Positions 35,827 through 45,925 of a stretch of 64,000 nt of DNA are shown piece after piece (the stretch's first letter is position 1; every line of letters begins with the position of its first letter). The notes under the pieces were generated by a model. It saw only the letters and a program-made list of their open reading frames with translations. It was not told the origin of the DNA and ran no database searches. Made by a program: the position numbers and the translations under genes. Source of the DNA: Staphylococcus cornubiensis (GTDB lineage Bacteria > Bacillota > Bacilli > Staphylococcales > Staphylococcaceae); assembly GCF_900183575.1 (NCBI RefSeq), contig NZ_FXUZ01000001.1, positions 62,001 through 126,000 of the forward strand. The letters run 5' to 3'.

Positions 35827-37083
35827 TTATTCTGCAAAGCCTGCAAAGTATCCTGCGACATAACCTGTAACCAGTGCACTTGTGATGTTATAGCCTCCTG
35901 TATAGCCATGAATATCTAATACTTCGCCACATAAATATAAACCTGGTGTTATTTTAGATTCCATTGTCGTTGGGACGATTTCTTTTATAGACACACCGCC
36001 GCCAGTTACGAACGCTTTTTCTAATGGTAATGTGCCATAAACTTCAAATGTAAATGCTTTAAATTGGTGTGCAAGTGTACTCAGTTGTTGTGTACTGATG
36101 TGATGATATGTTGTTTCGAAAGGAATACCAGCAGTCTCAATCATCAATGTTAAGTAACGCTCTTCAATCAACCCTTTCAAAGCATTTTTAATATGTTTAT
36201 CTGGTTGCGCTTTTAATTGTTGTGTGATTTTTTGTTTCAACACTTCTTCATTGATTTCAGGAAAGGCATCGATTTGCATTTGGATATTTTGTTGCTTTTG
36301 ATTTTTCTGTTCTTGATAGATAAATTGGCTACATCTTAGTGCAGCAGGACCGCTAATACCGAAATGCGTGAAGAGCATGTCCATTTGATGGGTAATGCGT
36401 TTTTTGCCGTTTTTCTTTAAAACAGATAGACCCACATTTTTTAAACTCAATCCTTTAAGAGACTGATTTTTAATAAATGGTGCATTAGATTTAATCGGCA
36501 CTTCTGTAGGGAACAGTTCTGTAATGTGATGCCCAAGTGATTTGGCAAAACGATAGCCATCACCTGTTGAACCCGTTTGAGGAACACTTGTGCCGCCAGT
36601 TGCAATAATGACCGTTTTCGCTTCATAAAAATCACCGTTTTGAAGTTGCACTCGAAAATGACCATTATCGTTTTTTTGAACTGCCACTACAGTTTGTTCT
36701 TCTTTCACAGTGACTTTATTTTGTTTCAGCTCTCGTGTTAATGCATCGAGCACATCTTGTGATTCGTTAGATACAGGAAACATACGCCCGTGATCCTCTT
36801 CTTTTAATGCGACACCACGTGTTTCAAAAAATTCGATAATGGATTGATTATCAAAAATTGAAAAAGGACTGTATAAAAATTTTCCGTTCCCGGGGATATG
36901 TTTAATGATTTCAGCGTAAGGCAAGTTATTCGTCACGTTACAACGACCGCCACCAGAAATTTTAAGTTTACGTCCTAAACCTTTCTTTTTTTCTAATAGG
37001 AGCACGGATTGCCCATTTTGACTTGATGAAATCGCAGCCATTAATCCACTAGGCCCGCCACCGATGACTATTGTTTGGTACAT
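35827..37083 (-). CDS. NAD(P)/FAD-dependent oxidoreductase, YtfP/HI0933 family
   Basis: 418-aa flavoprotein of the HI0933/YtfP (BaiN-related) family; physiological substrate unsure. IVIGGGPSGLMAAISS at the N-terminus is the FAD Rossmann motif, GLGRKLKISGGGRCNVTN (about 36-53) is the family signature, TVIIATGGTSVPQTGSTGDG lies near 155-174, and the end has LYLCGEVLDIHGYTGGYN. ATG 37083 has a weak AAGGGG ribosome site. It is monocistronic, divergent from murJ. Confidence 0.85.
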   Translation of the reverse strand: MYQTIVIGGGPSGLMAAISSSQNGQSVLLLEKKKGLGRKLKISGGGRCNVTNNLPYAEIIKHIPGNGKFLYSPFSIFDNQSIIEFFETRGVALKEEDHGRMFPVSNESQDVLDALTRELKQNKVTVKEEQTVVAVQKNDNGHFRVQLQNGDFYEAKTVIIATGGTSVPQTGSTGDGYRFAKSLGHHITELFPTEVPIKSNAPFIKNQSLKGLSLKNVGLSVLKKNGKKRITHQMDMLFTHFGISGPAALRCSQFIYQEQKNQKQQNIQMQIDAFPEINEEVLKQKITQQLKAQPDKHIKNALKGLIEERYLTLMIETAGIPFETTYHHISTQQLSTLAHQFKAFTFEVYGTLPLEKAFVTGGGVSIKEIVPTTMESKITPGLYLCGEVLDIHGYTGGYNITSALVTGYVAGYFAGFAE

Positions 37084-37199
37084 GTTATAAAAACCCCTTA
37101 AAATTGATATTTTGATTTTAACATATTCTCAATCAGTGTATAATAACCATATTGTGTTATAATTAAATCTTGAAAAAATGTAGAGTAGGTAGGTTATCT

Positions 37200-38834
37200 A
37201 TGAGTGAAAACAAGGAATTAGTGAGGGGAACATTTTTACTAACTTTAAGCATTTTAATCACAAAAATTTTAGGAATTATTTACATTATTCCATTTTACCG
37301 AATCATAGGTGGCGCAGATAATCTTGCACCATTTAACTATGCTTATGGTCCATACAACATTGCGATTGCAGTGGCAACTGCGGGTGTTCCACTTGCAGCA
37401 TCTAAGTATGTTGCGAAGTACAATGCTTTAGGCGCATATCGCGTCAGTCAAAAACTGTATCAATCCAGTTTTATTGTCATGAGTATTACCGGAATACTGG
37501 GATTTATTATTTTATATTTATTATCTCCACTTATTGCGACTGTAACGATTGCGCATAATACAGATAAAAGTGCGGGTTGGACAGTGGATCAAATCACTTC
37601 CATCATTCGTACAATTAGCTTTGTTGTCATTTTCATCCCGGTATTAGCCACTTGGCGCGGGGTGTTCCAAGGATACAAATCAATGGGGCCTACAGCATTA
37701 TCCGAAGTGACTGAACAAATCGCACGTATCATTTTCATTTTGGTCGGTAGCTATCTCGTATTAAATGTGTTTGATGGCTCTGTTTTATTAGCAAATGGTA
37801 TTGCGACGTTCGGTGCTGCGATTGGTGCGATTGCCGGTATATTCACACTCTGGTGGTACTGGATTAAACGTCGTCGTGGTATTCACGAAATGGTAGCTTC
37901 TGATATGACTGGTATTGATGTATCTTATTCGAAAATGTACAAAGAAATTATCTCATACAGTATCCCATTTGTTATTGTCAGTTTAAACTTCCCGCTGTTT
38001 ATGATAGTGGACCAATTGACACATAACAATGCATTGTCGATTGCTGGTGTAGAGACGAGTTTGCAAGGTACATTTTTTACGATGCTCAATATGACTACGA
38101 ACAAAATTGTGATGATTCCGACGTCGTTAGCGGCTGGATTTGCGATTAGTTTAATTCCATTTATTACGAAAACTTACGAAAAGGGCGATTATGTTGAAAT
38201 GCATCGTCAAATTAGAACATCATTAGGCGTGTTGATGTATATTACAGTCCCAGCGAGTTTAGGGATTATGGCATTAGCTGTTCCGCTTTATACGGTGTTT
38301 TATGAATATAGTATGGATGGAAGTCGACTTTTATTTTACTATGCACCTGTAGCGATTTTAATTTCGTTATTAAGTGTTACCGCATCGATGTTACAAGGTA
38401 TCGACAAACAAAAGTTAACTGTATTCATTATTATCGGCTCAGTTGTATTAAAGCTCATATTAAATATGCCAATGATTATTATGTTTCAAACGGCAGGTGC
38501 GATCTTAAGTACAGCGATTGCATTGACTTTCGCAATTGTATGTAACTTAATCGTGCTTAAAAAATATGCACACTTCAAATTTAGTGAAACAATTATCGAT
38601 GTATGTAAAATATTGTTGTATGGCTTTATTATGATGATTGTAGTTGAAATCATTTATTTTGGTTTACAATTTGTCATTTCGCCAGCGGGACATATCGGTG
38701 CATTGATAATTACTGTCATTTGTGCAATTGTGGGTGCAATCATTTATGCAGTATTTACTATGAAAACACGTTTAGCGGATAAATTTTTAGGTGAAATTCC
38801 TAACCAAATCAGACGTAAGGTGCGCTTTTTATAA
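37200..38834 (+). CDS. murJ: lipid II flippase MurJ (YtgP/SpoVB family)
   Basis: Polytopic membrane protein of the MOP superfamily with about 14 helices; flips lipid II across the membrane for cell-wall synthesis. TFLLTLSILITKILGIIYII near residues 10-29 and GVFQGYKSMGPTALSEV near 157-173 are characteristic of YtgP-type flippases; in S. aureus the gene at this position is the essential MurJ. ATG 37200 gives 544 aa; an in-frame TTG ten codons upstream is less likely. Its stop shares one base with the start of rsuA. Confidence 0.88.
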   Translation: MSENKELVRGTFLLTLSILITKILGIIYIIPFYRIIGGADNLAPFNYAYGPYNIAIAVATAGVPLAASKYVAKYNALGAYRVSQKLYQSSFIVMSITGILGFIILYLLSPLIATVTIAHNTDKSAGWTVDQITSIIRTISFVVIFIPVLATWRGVFQGYKSMGPTALSEVTEQIARIIFILVGSYLVLNVFDGSVLLANGIATFGAAIGAIAGIFTLWWYWIKRRRGIHEMVASDMTGIDVSYSKMYKEIISYSIPFVIVSLNFPLFMIVDQLTHNNALSIAGVETSLQGTFFTMLNMTTNKIVMIPTSLAAGFAISLIPFITKTYEKGDYVEMHRQIRTSLGVLMYITVPASLGIMALAVPLYTVFYEYSMDGSRLLFYYAPVAILISLLSVTASMLQGIDKQKLTVFIIIGSVVLKLILNMPMIIMFQTAGAILSTAIALTFAIVCNLIVLKKYAHFKFSETIIDVCKILLYGFIMMIVVEIIYFGLQFVISPAGHIGALIITVICAIVGAIIYAVFTMKTRLADKFLGEIPNQIRRKVRFL

Positions 38835-39532
38835 TGCGTATTGATAAATTTTTAGCACAAATGGGTGTCGGCACGCGAACAGAAGTGAAAGGTTTGTTGA
38901 AAAAAGGTCGCGTGTATAGTAATGGTACGACAATTAAATCCGCGAAAACTCAAATTGATCCAAATGCTGATAAGATTGAAGTCGACGGGAAAGTCATTGC
39001 TTATGAACCGTATGTGTATTTGATGATGAATAAACCACAAGATGTCATTTCTGCAACGTCAGATGATATGCATCGAACAGTGATTGATTTAATTGATGGA
39101 TATCAGCATTTAGACTTGTTTCCAGTTGGTAGATTAGACAAGGATACAGAAGGTCTGTTGTTAATTACAAATGATGGCCAGTTTAACCATGAGCTGATGA
39201 GTCCGAATAAGCATGTTTCAAAAACGTATAGGGTTAAAGCGAAAGTTGACTTAAAAGATATCGACCGGCAACGTTTTGAAGAAGGCATCACTTTAAAAGA
39301 GGGGCAACTTCAACCTGCTCAACTTGAAATTTTGGAGGAGTCCAACACAGCGTTAGTTACGATTCAAGAAGGGAAATATCATCAAGTGAAGCGGATGTTT
39401 CATGCGATTGATAATGAGGTTGTTGCGCTTAAAAGAGTGTCTATCGGTGACCTTCAGTTAGATTCAACACTGCCGCCTGGTGCATATCGACAGTTAACTG
39501 AGGAAGAATTGAAATTGCTGAATTATCGCTAA
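38834..39532 (+). CDS. rsuA: 16S rRNA pseudouridine synthase
   Basis: Pseudouridylates 16S rRNA (family target U516). An S4 RNA-binding domain at the N-terminus (MRIDKFLAQMGVGTR), then the catalytic Asp in FPVGRLDKDTEGLLLITNDG near 96-115, and KYHQVKRMFHAIDNEV near 184. 232 aa. The ATG overlaps the murJ stop by one base (TAATG), so the two are coupled. Confidence 0.92.
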   Translation: MRIDKFLAQMGVGTRTEVKGLLKKGRVYSNGTTIKSAKTQIDPNADKIEVDGKVIAYEPYVYLMMNKPQDVISATSDDMHRTVIDLIDGYQHLDLFPVGRLDKDTEGLLLITNDGQFNHELMSPNKHVSKTYRVKAKVDLKDIDRQRFEEGITLKEGQLQPAQLEILEESNTALVTIQEGKYHQVKRMFHAIDNEVVALKRVSIGDLQLDSTLPPGAYRQLTEEELKLLNYR

Positions 39533-39558
39533 AAGTTCAAATATTTAACTTAATAAAG

Positions 39559-39584
39559 GTTTATCTTTGTCATAGGTAGGGTAA
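39559..39584 (+). promoter_or_regulatory. SigB-type promoter
   Basis: GTTTAT, 14 bases and GGGTAA fit the staphylococcal SigB consensus (GTTTAA-N12-15-GGGTAT) with one mismatch in each box. It is 33 bases before the YtxH-like gene at 39617. Confidence 0.7.
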
Positions 39585-39616
39585 CCTTACATTAAAAGTA
39601 TTTGAGGTGATTAAAG

Positions 39617-40015
39617 ATGGCAAAATCAGGAAAACTCTTTAAAGCAGTTCTCGGTATCGGGGGCGCAGTTGCAGCGGTTGTACTTTCAAATAAACAAAAC
39701 CGTGAAAACTTGAAACAAGAATATCAAAAATATAAAGATAATCCAGAAGACTACAAAAAACGCGCACAAGAAAAAGCAGCACAAGTGAGTGAAGCTGCAA
39801 CGCAAGAAATTAATAAAGTGAAAGAAGATCCCAAAGCATACATTAACGAAGTAAAACAAGATCCTAAATCTTTTATTAATGACAAAAAAGACCGTATTTT
39901 AAACGGTGAACAACGTGATAACTTGGATGAAAGAGAAGCGTTGTTTGATGGCGAAGGTGGCGGAGATCCATCTCACAATTTACATGTTGTGCGTGACGAT
40001 GAAACAAATAAGTAA
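39617..40015 (+). CDS. YtxH-like general stress protein
   Basis: 132-aa protein with a short hydrophobic N-terminal segment (FKAVLGIGGAVAAVVLS, about 8-25) and a long charged helical region with a repeated pattern KEDPKAYINEVKQDPKSF near 70-90. The C-terminus is acidic and glycine-rich. Similar to YtxH-type stress proteins; molecular function unknown. GAGGTG precedes ATG 39617. A SigB-type promoter directly upstream supports stress control. Confidence 0.75.
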   Translation: MAKSGKLFKAVLGIGGAVAAVVLSNKQNRENLKQEYQKYKDNPEDYKKRAQEKAAQVSEAATQEINKVKEDPKAYINEVKQDPKSFINDKKDRILNGEQRDNLDEREALFDGEGGGDPSHNLHVVRDDETNK

Positions 40016-40023
40016 ATTTATTG

Positions 40024-40072
40024 AAACCAGAAGTCAAGGTGTACGCAAGATGACCCTAACTTCTGGTTTTTT
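40024..40072 (+). terminator. intrinsic terminator
   Basis: AAACCAGAAGT pairs with ACTTCTGGTTT, followed by TTTTG. Confidence 0.88.
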
Positions 40073-40402
40073 GTCTCTCATATCTCGTTAAGTGTATTTC
40101 AGCCATATCAGGATAGCATAATAAACTCGTTTAATTTTTCGTAGCAAGTGAAGAAAATGTATCAATAAAAATTTTCATGTCTTATTGTTTTTTATTTGCC
40201 AAACTTCCTCTTGTTAAATTTTAATCGGCATACAGTAATACGACATATGTTTTTTCAACATAATATTTTACGTTGGTTTAGCAAGTTGACAGTTATTTTA
40301 AACAGAAAGATAACATTTTGTCAGAAAAATTAAAAAAGTATGCTGAAATATTACTGTCGTTTAATCTGTAATTCATGTAAAATAGGAAGTACAATCATGA
40401 AA
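40073..40402. other. AT-rich intergenic region before pepV
   Basis: No gene seen on either strand. A TTGACA at 40286-40291 with GATAAC 17 bases later is a weak pepV promoter candidate. Confidence 0.4.
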
Positions 40403-40419
40403 AAAGGAAGTTGATCAGC

Positions 40420-41829
40420 ATGTGGAGAGAAAAAGTACAAGAATATGAAACGCAAATGATCGAAGACTTAAAAGGACTATTATCTATTAAATCAGTCCGT
40501 AATGATGCGGAAGCTACTGAAGACGCGCCTGTTGGACCAGGTCCTAAAGCGGCACTTGAATACATGTATCAGTTAGCTGAGCGTGATGGTTTTAATACAT
40601 TTGATACAGACCACTTAGCCGGCCGTATTGAAATCGGTAAAGGCGAAGAACTATTTGGTATTTTAGGTCATGTTGATGTAGTGCCAGCAGGAGACGGTTG
40701 GGATTCTGATCCATTTGATCCTGTAGAAACGGATGACCGTATTATTGCACGTGGCACACTGGATGATAAAGGCCCTACAATAGCAGCTTATTATGCGGTG
40801 AAAATTCTTAATGATATGAATGTAGATTGGAAAAAGAGAATACATATTATTATCGGAACAGATGAAGAGTCAGATTGGAAATGTACAGAACGTTATTTCA
40901 AAACTGAAGAAATGCCGACAATTGGTATCGCACCAGATGCTGAATTCCCACTTATCCACGGTGAAAAAGGGATTACGACGTTCACGATTAAACAACAAAC
41001 TTTAACATTAGATGATGACGAGCCTGAAATTGAGTTAAAGCAGTTTGTTTCAGGTGAACGTTTCAACATGGTGCCAGACGTTGCCAACGCGGATATTTTA
41101 GTGAAAGAAAATATGACAGATACGATTCAACGTTTTGAAGCCTTTTTATCAGAACATCAGTTAGAAGGACAACACGAAATTGACAGTGGTATTTTGAAAT
41201 TGACTGTTTTTGGTAAGGCTGTACATGGTATGGATCCGTCGATTGGTGTGAATGCAGGTTTATATTTAATTCATTTCTTAAACACGTTGAATTTAAATCA
41301 ATCTGCACAATCATGGACATCTTTTGGAGAAAAATACTTATTTGATTCTCATTTTGGTGAAAAGATGGGTATGAAGTTCCATTCTGATACGATGGGCGAT
41401 TTAACAACAAATATCGGTGTCATTCGTTATCATCTAGATGAAGGCGGGTCATTCGGTATTAATCTACGTTATCCAGAAGGTTTTGATTTCGACCATGCGA
41501 TTAAAGCGTTTACGTCAGAAATCAAAGAAATAGGCTTTGATATTGAAGACCTTAAAGTGCAAACACCTCATTTTGTAGATCCTGAAGATCCATTTGTTCA
41601 AAAATTGTTAACAGCATATCGCAATCAAACAGGAGACATGCGCCCTTCATTTACAATTGGTGGCGGTACTTATGCCCGCAATTTAGATAAAGGTGTCGCA
41701 TTTGGTGCGATGTTTGAAGACTCTGAAGATTTAATGCATCAAAAAAATGAATACATCACGAAAAAACAGTTATTTAACGCAACAAGCATCTATTTAGAAG
41801 CTATTTATGCGGTTTGTGTGGAGGGATAA
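40420..41829 (+). CDS. pepV: dipeptidase PepV
   Basis: Zinc dipeptidase of the M20 family. The metal site is spread over [15 protein letters not shown] (about 85-99), [16 protein letters not shown] (about 112-127) and [15 protein letters not shown] (about 150-164), with [16 protein letters not shown] near 410-425. ATG 40420 follows AAAGGAAG; 469 aa is normal. Only three bases separate it from dat, so they share an operon, as in S. aureus. Confidence 0.94.
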   Translation: MWREKVQEYETQMIEDLKGLLSIKSVRNDAEATEDAPVGPGPKAALEYMYQLAERDGFNTFDTDHLAGRIEIGKGEELFGILGHVDVVPAGDGWDSDPFDPVETDDRIIARGTLDDKGPTIAAYYAVKILNDMNVDWKKRIHIIIGTDEESDWKCTERYFKTEEMPTIGIAPDAEFPLIHGEKGITTFTIKQQTLTLDDDEPEIELKQFVSGERFNMVPDVANADILVKENMTDTIQRFEAFLSEHQLEGQHEIDSGILKLTVFGKAVHGMDPSIGVNAGLYLIHFLNTLNLNQSAQSWTSFGEKYLFDSHFGEKMGMKFHSDTMGDLTTNIGVIRYHLDEGGSFGINLRYPEGFDFDHAIKAFTSEIKEIGFDIEDLKVQTPHFVDPEDPFVQKLLTAYRNQTGDMRPSFTIGGGTYARNLDKGVAFGAMFEDSEDLMHQKNEYITKKQLFNATSIYLEAIYAVCVEG

Positions 41830-41832
41830 TCT

Positions 41833-42681
41833 ATGACAAAAGTACTCATTAATGAAAGTTTTGTAGAAGAGAGCGAGGCAAAAGTCGCTTTTAATGACCG
41901 TGGATACAATTTTGGGGACGGCATTTATGAATATGTGCGCATTTATGACAACAAGTTGTTTACAGCAAAAGAACATTTCGAACGTTTGTTACGAAGTGCT
42001 GGTGAAATTGGTTTAGAACTTGATCACACAGTGGCGTCATTAACAGAACTCGTACGTGAGCTTGCTCAAGTGAACAATGTGACAAATGGCGGTGTCTATA
42101 TGCAAGTAACGCGTGGTGCTGCTCCGCGTGATCATGCTTTCCCAACACCACCTGTAGCGCCTGTATTAACAGCTTTCGTTAAATCATATGAACGTCCATT
42201 CAAGGCACTAGAAGAAGGGGTGTCAGTCGTTACAACTGATGATATTCGTTGGTTACGTTGTGATATTAAAAGTTTAAACTTATTAGGTAACGTATTAGCA
42301 AAAGAGTATGCGACAAAATATAATGCGACGGAAGCGGTTCAACATCGTGATGGGACAGTAACTGAAGGCGCTTCAAGCAATGTCTATGCGATTAAAGATG
42401 GCGTCGTCTATACACATCCAGCGAATAATCTCATCTTAAATGGGATTACACGCCAAGTGATTAAGTGGATTTGCGAGGATGAACAAATTACGTTTAAAGA
42501 CGAAGCATTTTCAGTAGAATTTTTGAAAGGTGCAGATGAAGTGATTATTTCAAGTACATCTGCTGAAGTGATGCCTGTCGTTAAAATCGATGGTGAACTT
42601 GTCAAAGACGGTCAAGTGGGTCCTATTACAAGACGTTTGCAAGAAGGTTTTGAAAGATATATTCGTTCGCATTCAAACTAA
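41833..42681 (+). CDS. dat: D-alanine aminotransferase
   Basis: PLP enzyme interconverting D-alanine and D-glutamate, feeding peptidoglycan synthesis. [19 protein letters not shown] near 17-35, the PLP lysine in [17 protein letters not shown] (K near 146), and [14 protein letters not shown] near 177-190. 282 aa. ATG 41833 follows GGAGGG within the pepV stop region. Confidence 0.95.
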   Translation: MTKVLINESFVEESEAKVAFNDRGYNFGDGIYEYVRIYDNKLFTAKEHFERLLRSAGEIGLELDHTVASLTELVRELAQVNNVTNGGVYMQVTRGAAPRDHAFPTPPVAPVLTAFVKSYERPFKALEEGVSVVTTDDIRWLRCDIKSLNLLGNVLAKEYATKYNATEAVQHRDGTVTEGASSNVYAIKDGVVYTHPANNLILNGITRQVIKWICEDEQITFKDEAFSVEFLKGADEVIISSTSAEVMPVVKIDGELVKDGQVGPITRRLQEGFERYIRSHSN

Positions 42682-42705
42682 AAATGGCGAAGTGACAGCT
42701 TTATG

Positions 42706-42733
42706 AAGAGTTTGTGAAACATTCACAACTCTT
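42706..42733. repeat. inverted repeat downstream of dat
   Basis: AAGAGTT-GTGAA and TTCAC-AACTCTT form a 12-base stem around ACA with one bulged T. No T-tract follows. Its centre TTGTGAAACATTCACAA also looks like a Rex palindrome shortened by one base. Confidence 0.6.
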
Positions 42734-42857
42734 AAAGGTAAAAAGTCACATTTTGTGTTTCATTTTTGGTTGAAAAAAAGCCTCAATAATTATAAAATCT
42801 TAAATGAGTGCAAAACATGAACGTGAATTTAAAATCATTGCGAAATGATTTAAATAT

Positions 42858-42886
42858 GGCTCTTGAAAAAATTTCATGAGCCTTTT
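42858..42886 (+). terminator. intrinsic terminator
   Basis: GGCTCTTGAAA pairs with TTTCATGAGCC, then TTTT. It ends the pepV-dat operon shortly before the next gene. Confidence 0.75.
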
Positions 42887-42912
42887 CTATTTGAAAGTGA
42901 GGTGAGCGAGTT

Positions 42913-43704
42913 GTGGAGCAGTTTTATCAGTTAGGATGGACGCTTGACTCGGCTGGCGGTGCATCTGGTGAAGCTTATATGGCTGAGCAAGATGGTCAAA
43001 AATTGTTTTTGAAACGAAATTCTAATCCATTTATTGCAGCATTATCAGCAGAAGGTATCGTACCTAAGTTAGTATGGACGAAGCGTATCGAAACCGGTGA
43101 AGTCGTGACAGCCCAACATTGGAAAAACGGGCGTGAATTAGAATCACAAGAAATGGCCCAAGATCGAGTGGCTTATTTATTGAAAAAAATTCATCAGTCA
43201 AAACCATTATTAACGATGTTGAAGCGTATGGAAATGGCGCCTATTACACCTGAAATTATGTTGTATAAAATTAACGCCTCATTATCTCGTGATGTGTTGA
43301 CGCATCATATTGTGAGAAAGGCTTTAACTTATCTTGAAGATCATATGCCAGAGTTTGATCCGCGTTTTTATACGGTTGTTCATGGCGATGTGAATCATAA
43401 TAACTGGCTTTTATCAGATAAAGATGAACTCTTTCTAGTCGATTGGGAGGGTGCTATGATAGCTGACCCTGCCATTGATATTGGGATGCTGCTCTACAAC
43501 TACGTGCCTGAACAGCAATGGTCGAGTTGGTTTGACACCTATGAAGTGAAAGAAACCATGAATTTAAAAAAACGTATGAAATGGTATACTGTGATTCAGT
43601 CTATTGGTATGATTCAGTGGAACGAAGAACATAAACGTTTTAAAGATATGAATACTTGGCTCAAATTCTTAAATGAAGTCATGAAGAGTAATGTATTTAT
43701 TTAA
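42913..43704 (+). CDS. aminoglycoside-phosphotransferase-fold kinase, YtmP family
   Basis: 263-aa APH/choline-kinase-fold protein of the YtmP family; substrate unknown. The catalytic loop reads VVHGDVNHNNWLL (near 155-167) and the metal Asp is in LFLVDWEGAMIADPAID (near 173-189). The start is GTG 42913 after GTGAGG. It is followed after 15 bases by trmB, an order conserved in Bacillus (ytmP-trmB). Confidence 0.85.
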   Translation: MEQFYQLGWTLDSAGGASGEAYMAEQDGQKLFLKRNSNPFIAALSAEGIVPKLVWTKRIETGEVVTAQHWKNGRELESQEMAQDRVAYLLKKIHQSKPLLTMLKRMEMAPITPEIMLYKINASLSRDVLTHHIVRKALTYLEDHMPEFDPRFYTVVHGDVNHNNWLLSDKDELFLVDWEGAMIADPAIDIGMLLYNYVPEQQWSSWFDTYEVKETMNLKKRMKWYTVIQSIGMIQWNEEHKRFKDMNTWLKFLNEVMKSNVFI

Positions 43705-43719
43705 GGAGTATGAATAATC

Positions 43720-44373
43720 ATGAGAATGCGAAATAAACCGTGGGCCGAGTCTTACTTAACTGAACATAATGATATTGTGGATTTAGAAGCGGTCCATGCC
43801 CATCAAGTGAGTGAGTGGTTTGAACAACAACAGCCGATTCACATTGAAGTGGGTTCCGGCATGGGCAAATTTATCACGACTTTAGCTCAACAAAATCCGC
43901 ATATTAACTATGTGGCCATTGAAAGAGATAAAAATGTCATGATTCGAGTGTTAGACAAAGTACGCGAATTAAACTTAACGAACATTAAATTGTTATGTAA
44001 TGATGCGGTGATTTTAACAGACTATTTTCGTCAAGGGGAAGTGGACCGCATTTATTTAAACTTTTCTGATCCATGGCCTAAAAAGCGTCATGCGAAACGT
44101 CGATTAACGTATCATACATTTTTAGCTCTCTATCAACAAATCCTTCGTGAAGATGGCGAGCTTCATTTTAAAACAGATAATCGTGGCTTGTTTGCATATA
44201 GCCTTGAAAGTATGTCTCAGTTTGGTATGTATTTTACAAAAATCAACCTTAATCTCCACCAAGAAGATGAAGGAGATAACATTCCAACTGAGTATGAACA
44301 TAAATTTGCAGAAAAAGGTTCACGTATTTATCGTATGGAAGCGAAATTTCATTCTAAACATACAAATGAATAA
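43720..44373 (+). CDS. trmB: tRNA (guanine46-N7)-methyltransferase
   Basis: Methylates G46 in the variable loop of tRNA. SAM motif [13 protein letters not shown] near 40-52, then [15 protein letters not shown]; the catalytic block [16 protein letters not shown] near 114-129 and [12 protein letters not shown] near 150 are hallmarks. 217 aa. ATG 43720 follows AAGGAG. Confidence 0.96.
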   Translation: MRMRNKPWAESYLTEHNDIVDLEAVHAHQVSEWFEQQQPIHIEVGSGMGKFITTLAQQNPHINYVAIERDKNVMIRVLDKVRELNLTNIKLLCNDAVILTDYFRQGEVDRIYLNFSDPWPKKRHAKRRLTYHTFLALYQQILREDGELHFKTDNRGLFAYSLESMSQFGMYFTKINLNLHQEDEGDNIPTEYEHKFAEKGSRIYRMEAKFHSKHTNE

Positions 44374-44380
44374 TGTGTCT

Positions 44381-44425
44381 AAAAAGCAATGTTAGCGTCT
44401 TAAAATCGTTAGCATTGCTTTTTCT
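44381..44425 (+). terminator. trmB terminator
   Basis: AAAAAGCAATG pairs with CATTGCTTTTT with added inner pairing, then TCTTT. Confidence 0.88.
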
Positions 44426-44604
44426 TTATGGAATACATTACATTCATCAAAATATGAGATGTTTGAGTAAAGCACTTAAAGGACTGCTCTGTCAATTTCA
44501 CAACTGACATATGAATCATTGGATTGTGCAAGATGCGAGACTTGATTCATGTCAGATCTTTCATTGATAATAGAAATGCGTAAAAATGAATTGAGGTGTT
44601 CATC

Positions 44605-45438
44605 ATGCAATTAGGAAAATTTCAAATTGATCCATTAAATGGCGGATTTACCCAAATGGATGGAGGGGCCATCTTTGGTGTCGTACCGAAGCCCTTATGG
44701 GAGCGCCAATATCCGGTTAATGACAAAAACCAAGTCCCATTAACGACGTATCCCATTTTAATCCGCACTGAAGATCAAAACATATTAATTGATACAGGGA
44801 TTGGCAACGGGAAGTTAACAGACAAACAGCTGAGAAATTATGGTGTGCGGTATGAGTCAGACATTGATGCCTCACTTGCACAGTATGACTTGACGCGTAA
44901 CGACATCGATATAGTACTCATGACGCATATGCATTTTGATCATGCGACAGGATTGACGGATGCCAATGGTCAAGCACAATTTCCTAACGCGTGGCACTAT
45001 GTTCAACAAGATGAGTGGCATGAATTTGTAGCGCCTAATATCCGAAGTCAAGCGACGTATTGGCCAATCAATAGAGGGACGTATGAAGAGAAATTGATAT
45101 TGTTTGAAGATGAGATTGAACCTTATCCAGGTATTAAAATGAAGCATACAGGCGGCCATAGTTTTGGTCATGCACTGATCGAGATTGAAAGTGAGAGCGA
45201 AAAAGCAGTACACATGGCTGATATTTTAAGTACGACTGCACATCGCAATCCGTTATGGGTATCTGCTTACGATGATTATCCAATGCAATCCATTCGTGAA
45301 AAAGAGAGACTCACGCGTTATTACGTCGCACATCAATATTGGTTTTTGTTTTATCATGATGTTCAACATTTTGCGGCAAAATTGAGCAGTGATTTAAAAA
45401 GTGTTGAAGCGGTTATTTTACGTGAGAATTGTTCATAA
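44605..45438 (+). CDS. metallo-beta-lactamase-fold hydrolase, YtnP-like
   Basis: 277-aa MBL-fold enzyme. The zinc motif LMTHMHFDHATGLT (HxHxDH) is near 110-123, with a further His in HTGGHSFGHALIE near 182-194 and Asp in HMADIL near 206. B. subtilis YtnP is a lactonase that degrades signalling lactones; the same activity here is inference from similarity and gene position next to trmB. ATG 44605 follows TTGAGGTG; a GTG three codons upstream lies inside that site. Confidence 0.82.
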   Translation: MQLGKFQIDPLNGGFTQMDGGAIFGVVPKPLWERQYPVNDKNQVPLTTYPILIRTEDQNILIDTGIGNGKLTDKQLRNYGVRYESDIDASLAQYDLTRNDIDIVLMTHMHFDHATGLTDANGQAQFPNAWHYVQQDEWHEFVAPNIRSQATYWPINRGTYEEKLILFEDEIEPYPGIKMKHTGGHSFGHALIEIESESEKAVHMADILSTTAHRNPLWVSAYDDYPMQSIREKERLTRYYVAHQYWFLFYHDVQHFAAKLSSDLKSVEAVILRENCS

Positions 45439-45446
45439 GTAAAAAG

Positions 45447-45498
45447 AAGGTGAAACAACCTCCCAATTCATTATGCACTGGGAGCTGTTTCACCTTTG
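45447..45498. terminator. bidirectional terminator
   Basis: AAGGTGAAACA...TCCCA pairs with TGGGA...TGTTTCACCTT over some 18 bases. It separates the converging YtnP-like and PepSY-like genes. Confidence 0.85.
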
Positions 45499-45510
45499 AG
45501 ATGAGCAACG

Positions 45511-45828
45511 TTAGATTTCTATAATATCAATGATTTGGCCGTTATAAGCATCTGCAATAAATTCATAGTTAAATGTTTTTCCGTGTCGCTCAGCAGTAAT
45601 GCCACCTTTATAAACCTCATATTCAATACCGAATTTACGATATGTCGTTGGTTCATATAAAATATAAGAACCTGTGACATGTTTGAAATATCCTTTTACA
45701 GATTGAATCACTTTGTCTGCTGATATGTATTTTTGTTTGTTCATATTCAGCACATAAAAATAACTTCCTGTTAAAAGGCCAATGATTAAAATGGGGATCA
45801 ATAAAGGCCAGTTTTTTTTCGATATCAT
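45511..45828 (-). CDS. membrane-anchored PepSY-like protein
   Basis: 105-aa protein with an N-terminal signal anchor (WPLLIPILIIGLLTGSYFYVL, about 6-27) and an extracytoplasmic domain with the PepSY pattern (ADKVIQSVKGYF, then FNYEFIADAYNGQIIDIIE at the end). Such domains often act as protease inhibitors or sensors; no specific role is known here. ATG 45828 is better placed relative to AAGGAG than the GTG three codons upstream. Confidence 0.75.
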   Translation of the reverse strand: MISKKNWPLLIPILIIGLLTGSYFYVLNMNKQKYISADKVIQSVKGYFKHVTGSYILYEPTTYRKFGIEYEVYKGGITAERHGKTFNYEFIADAYNGQIIDIIEI

Positions 45829-45925
45829 TATTTTCACATCTCCTTGTTGAAGACTTAATTATAGTTTACCACAACAAAGATGATATACTAAGTAAAGAGA
45901 ATAAAAATTCAGAGGAGTGTGTGTC

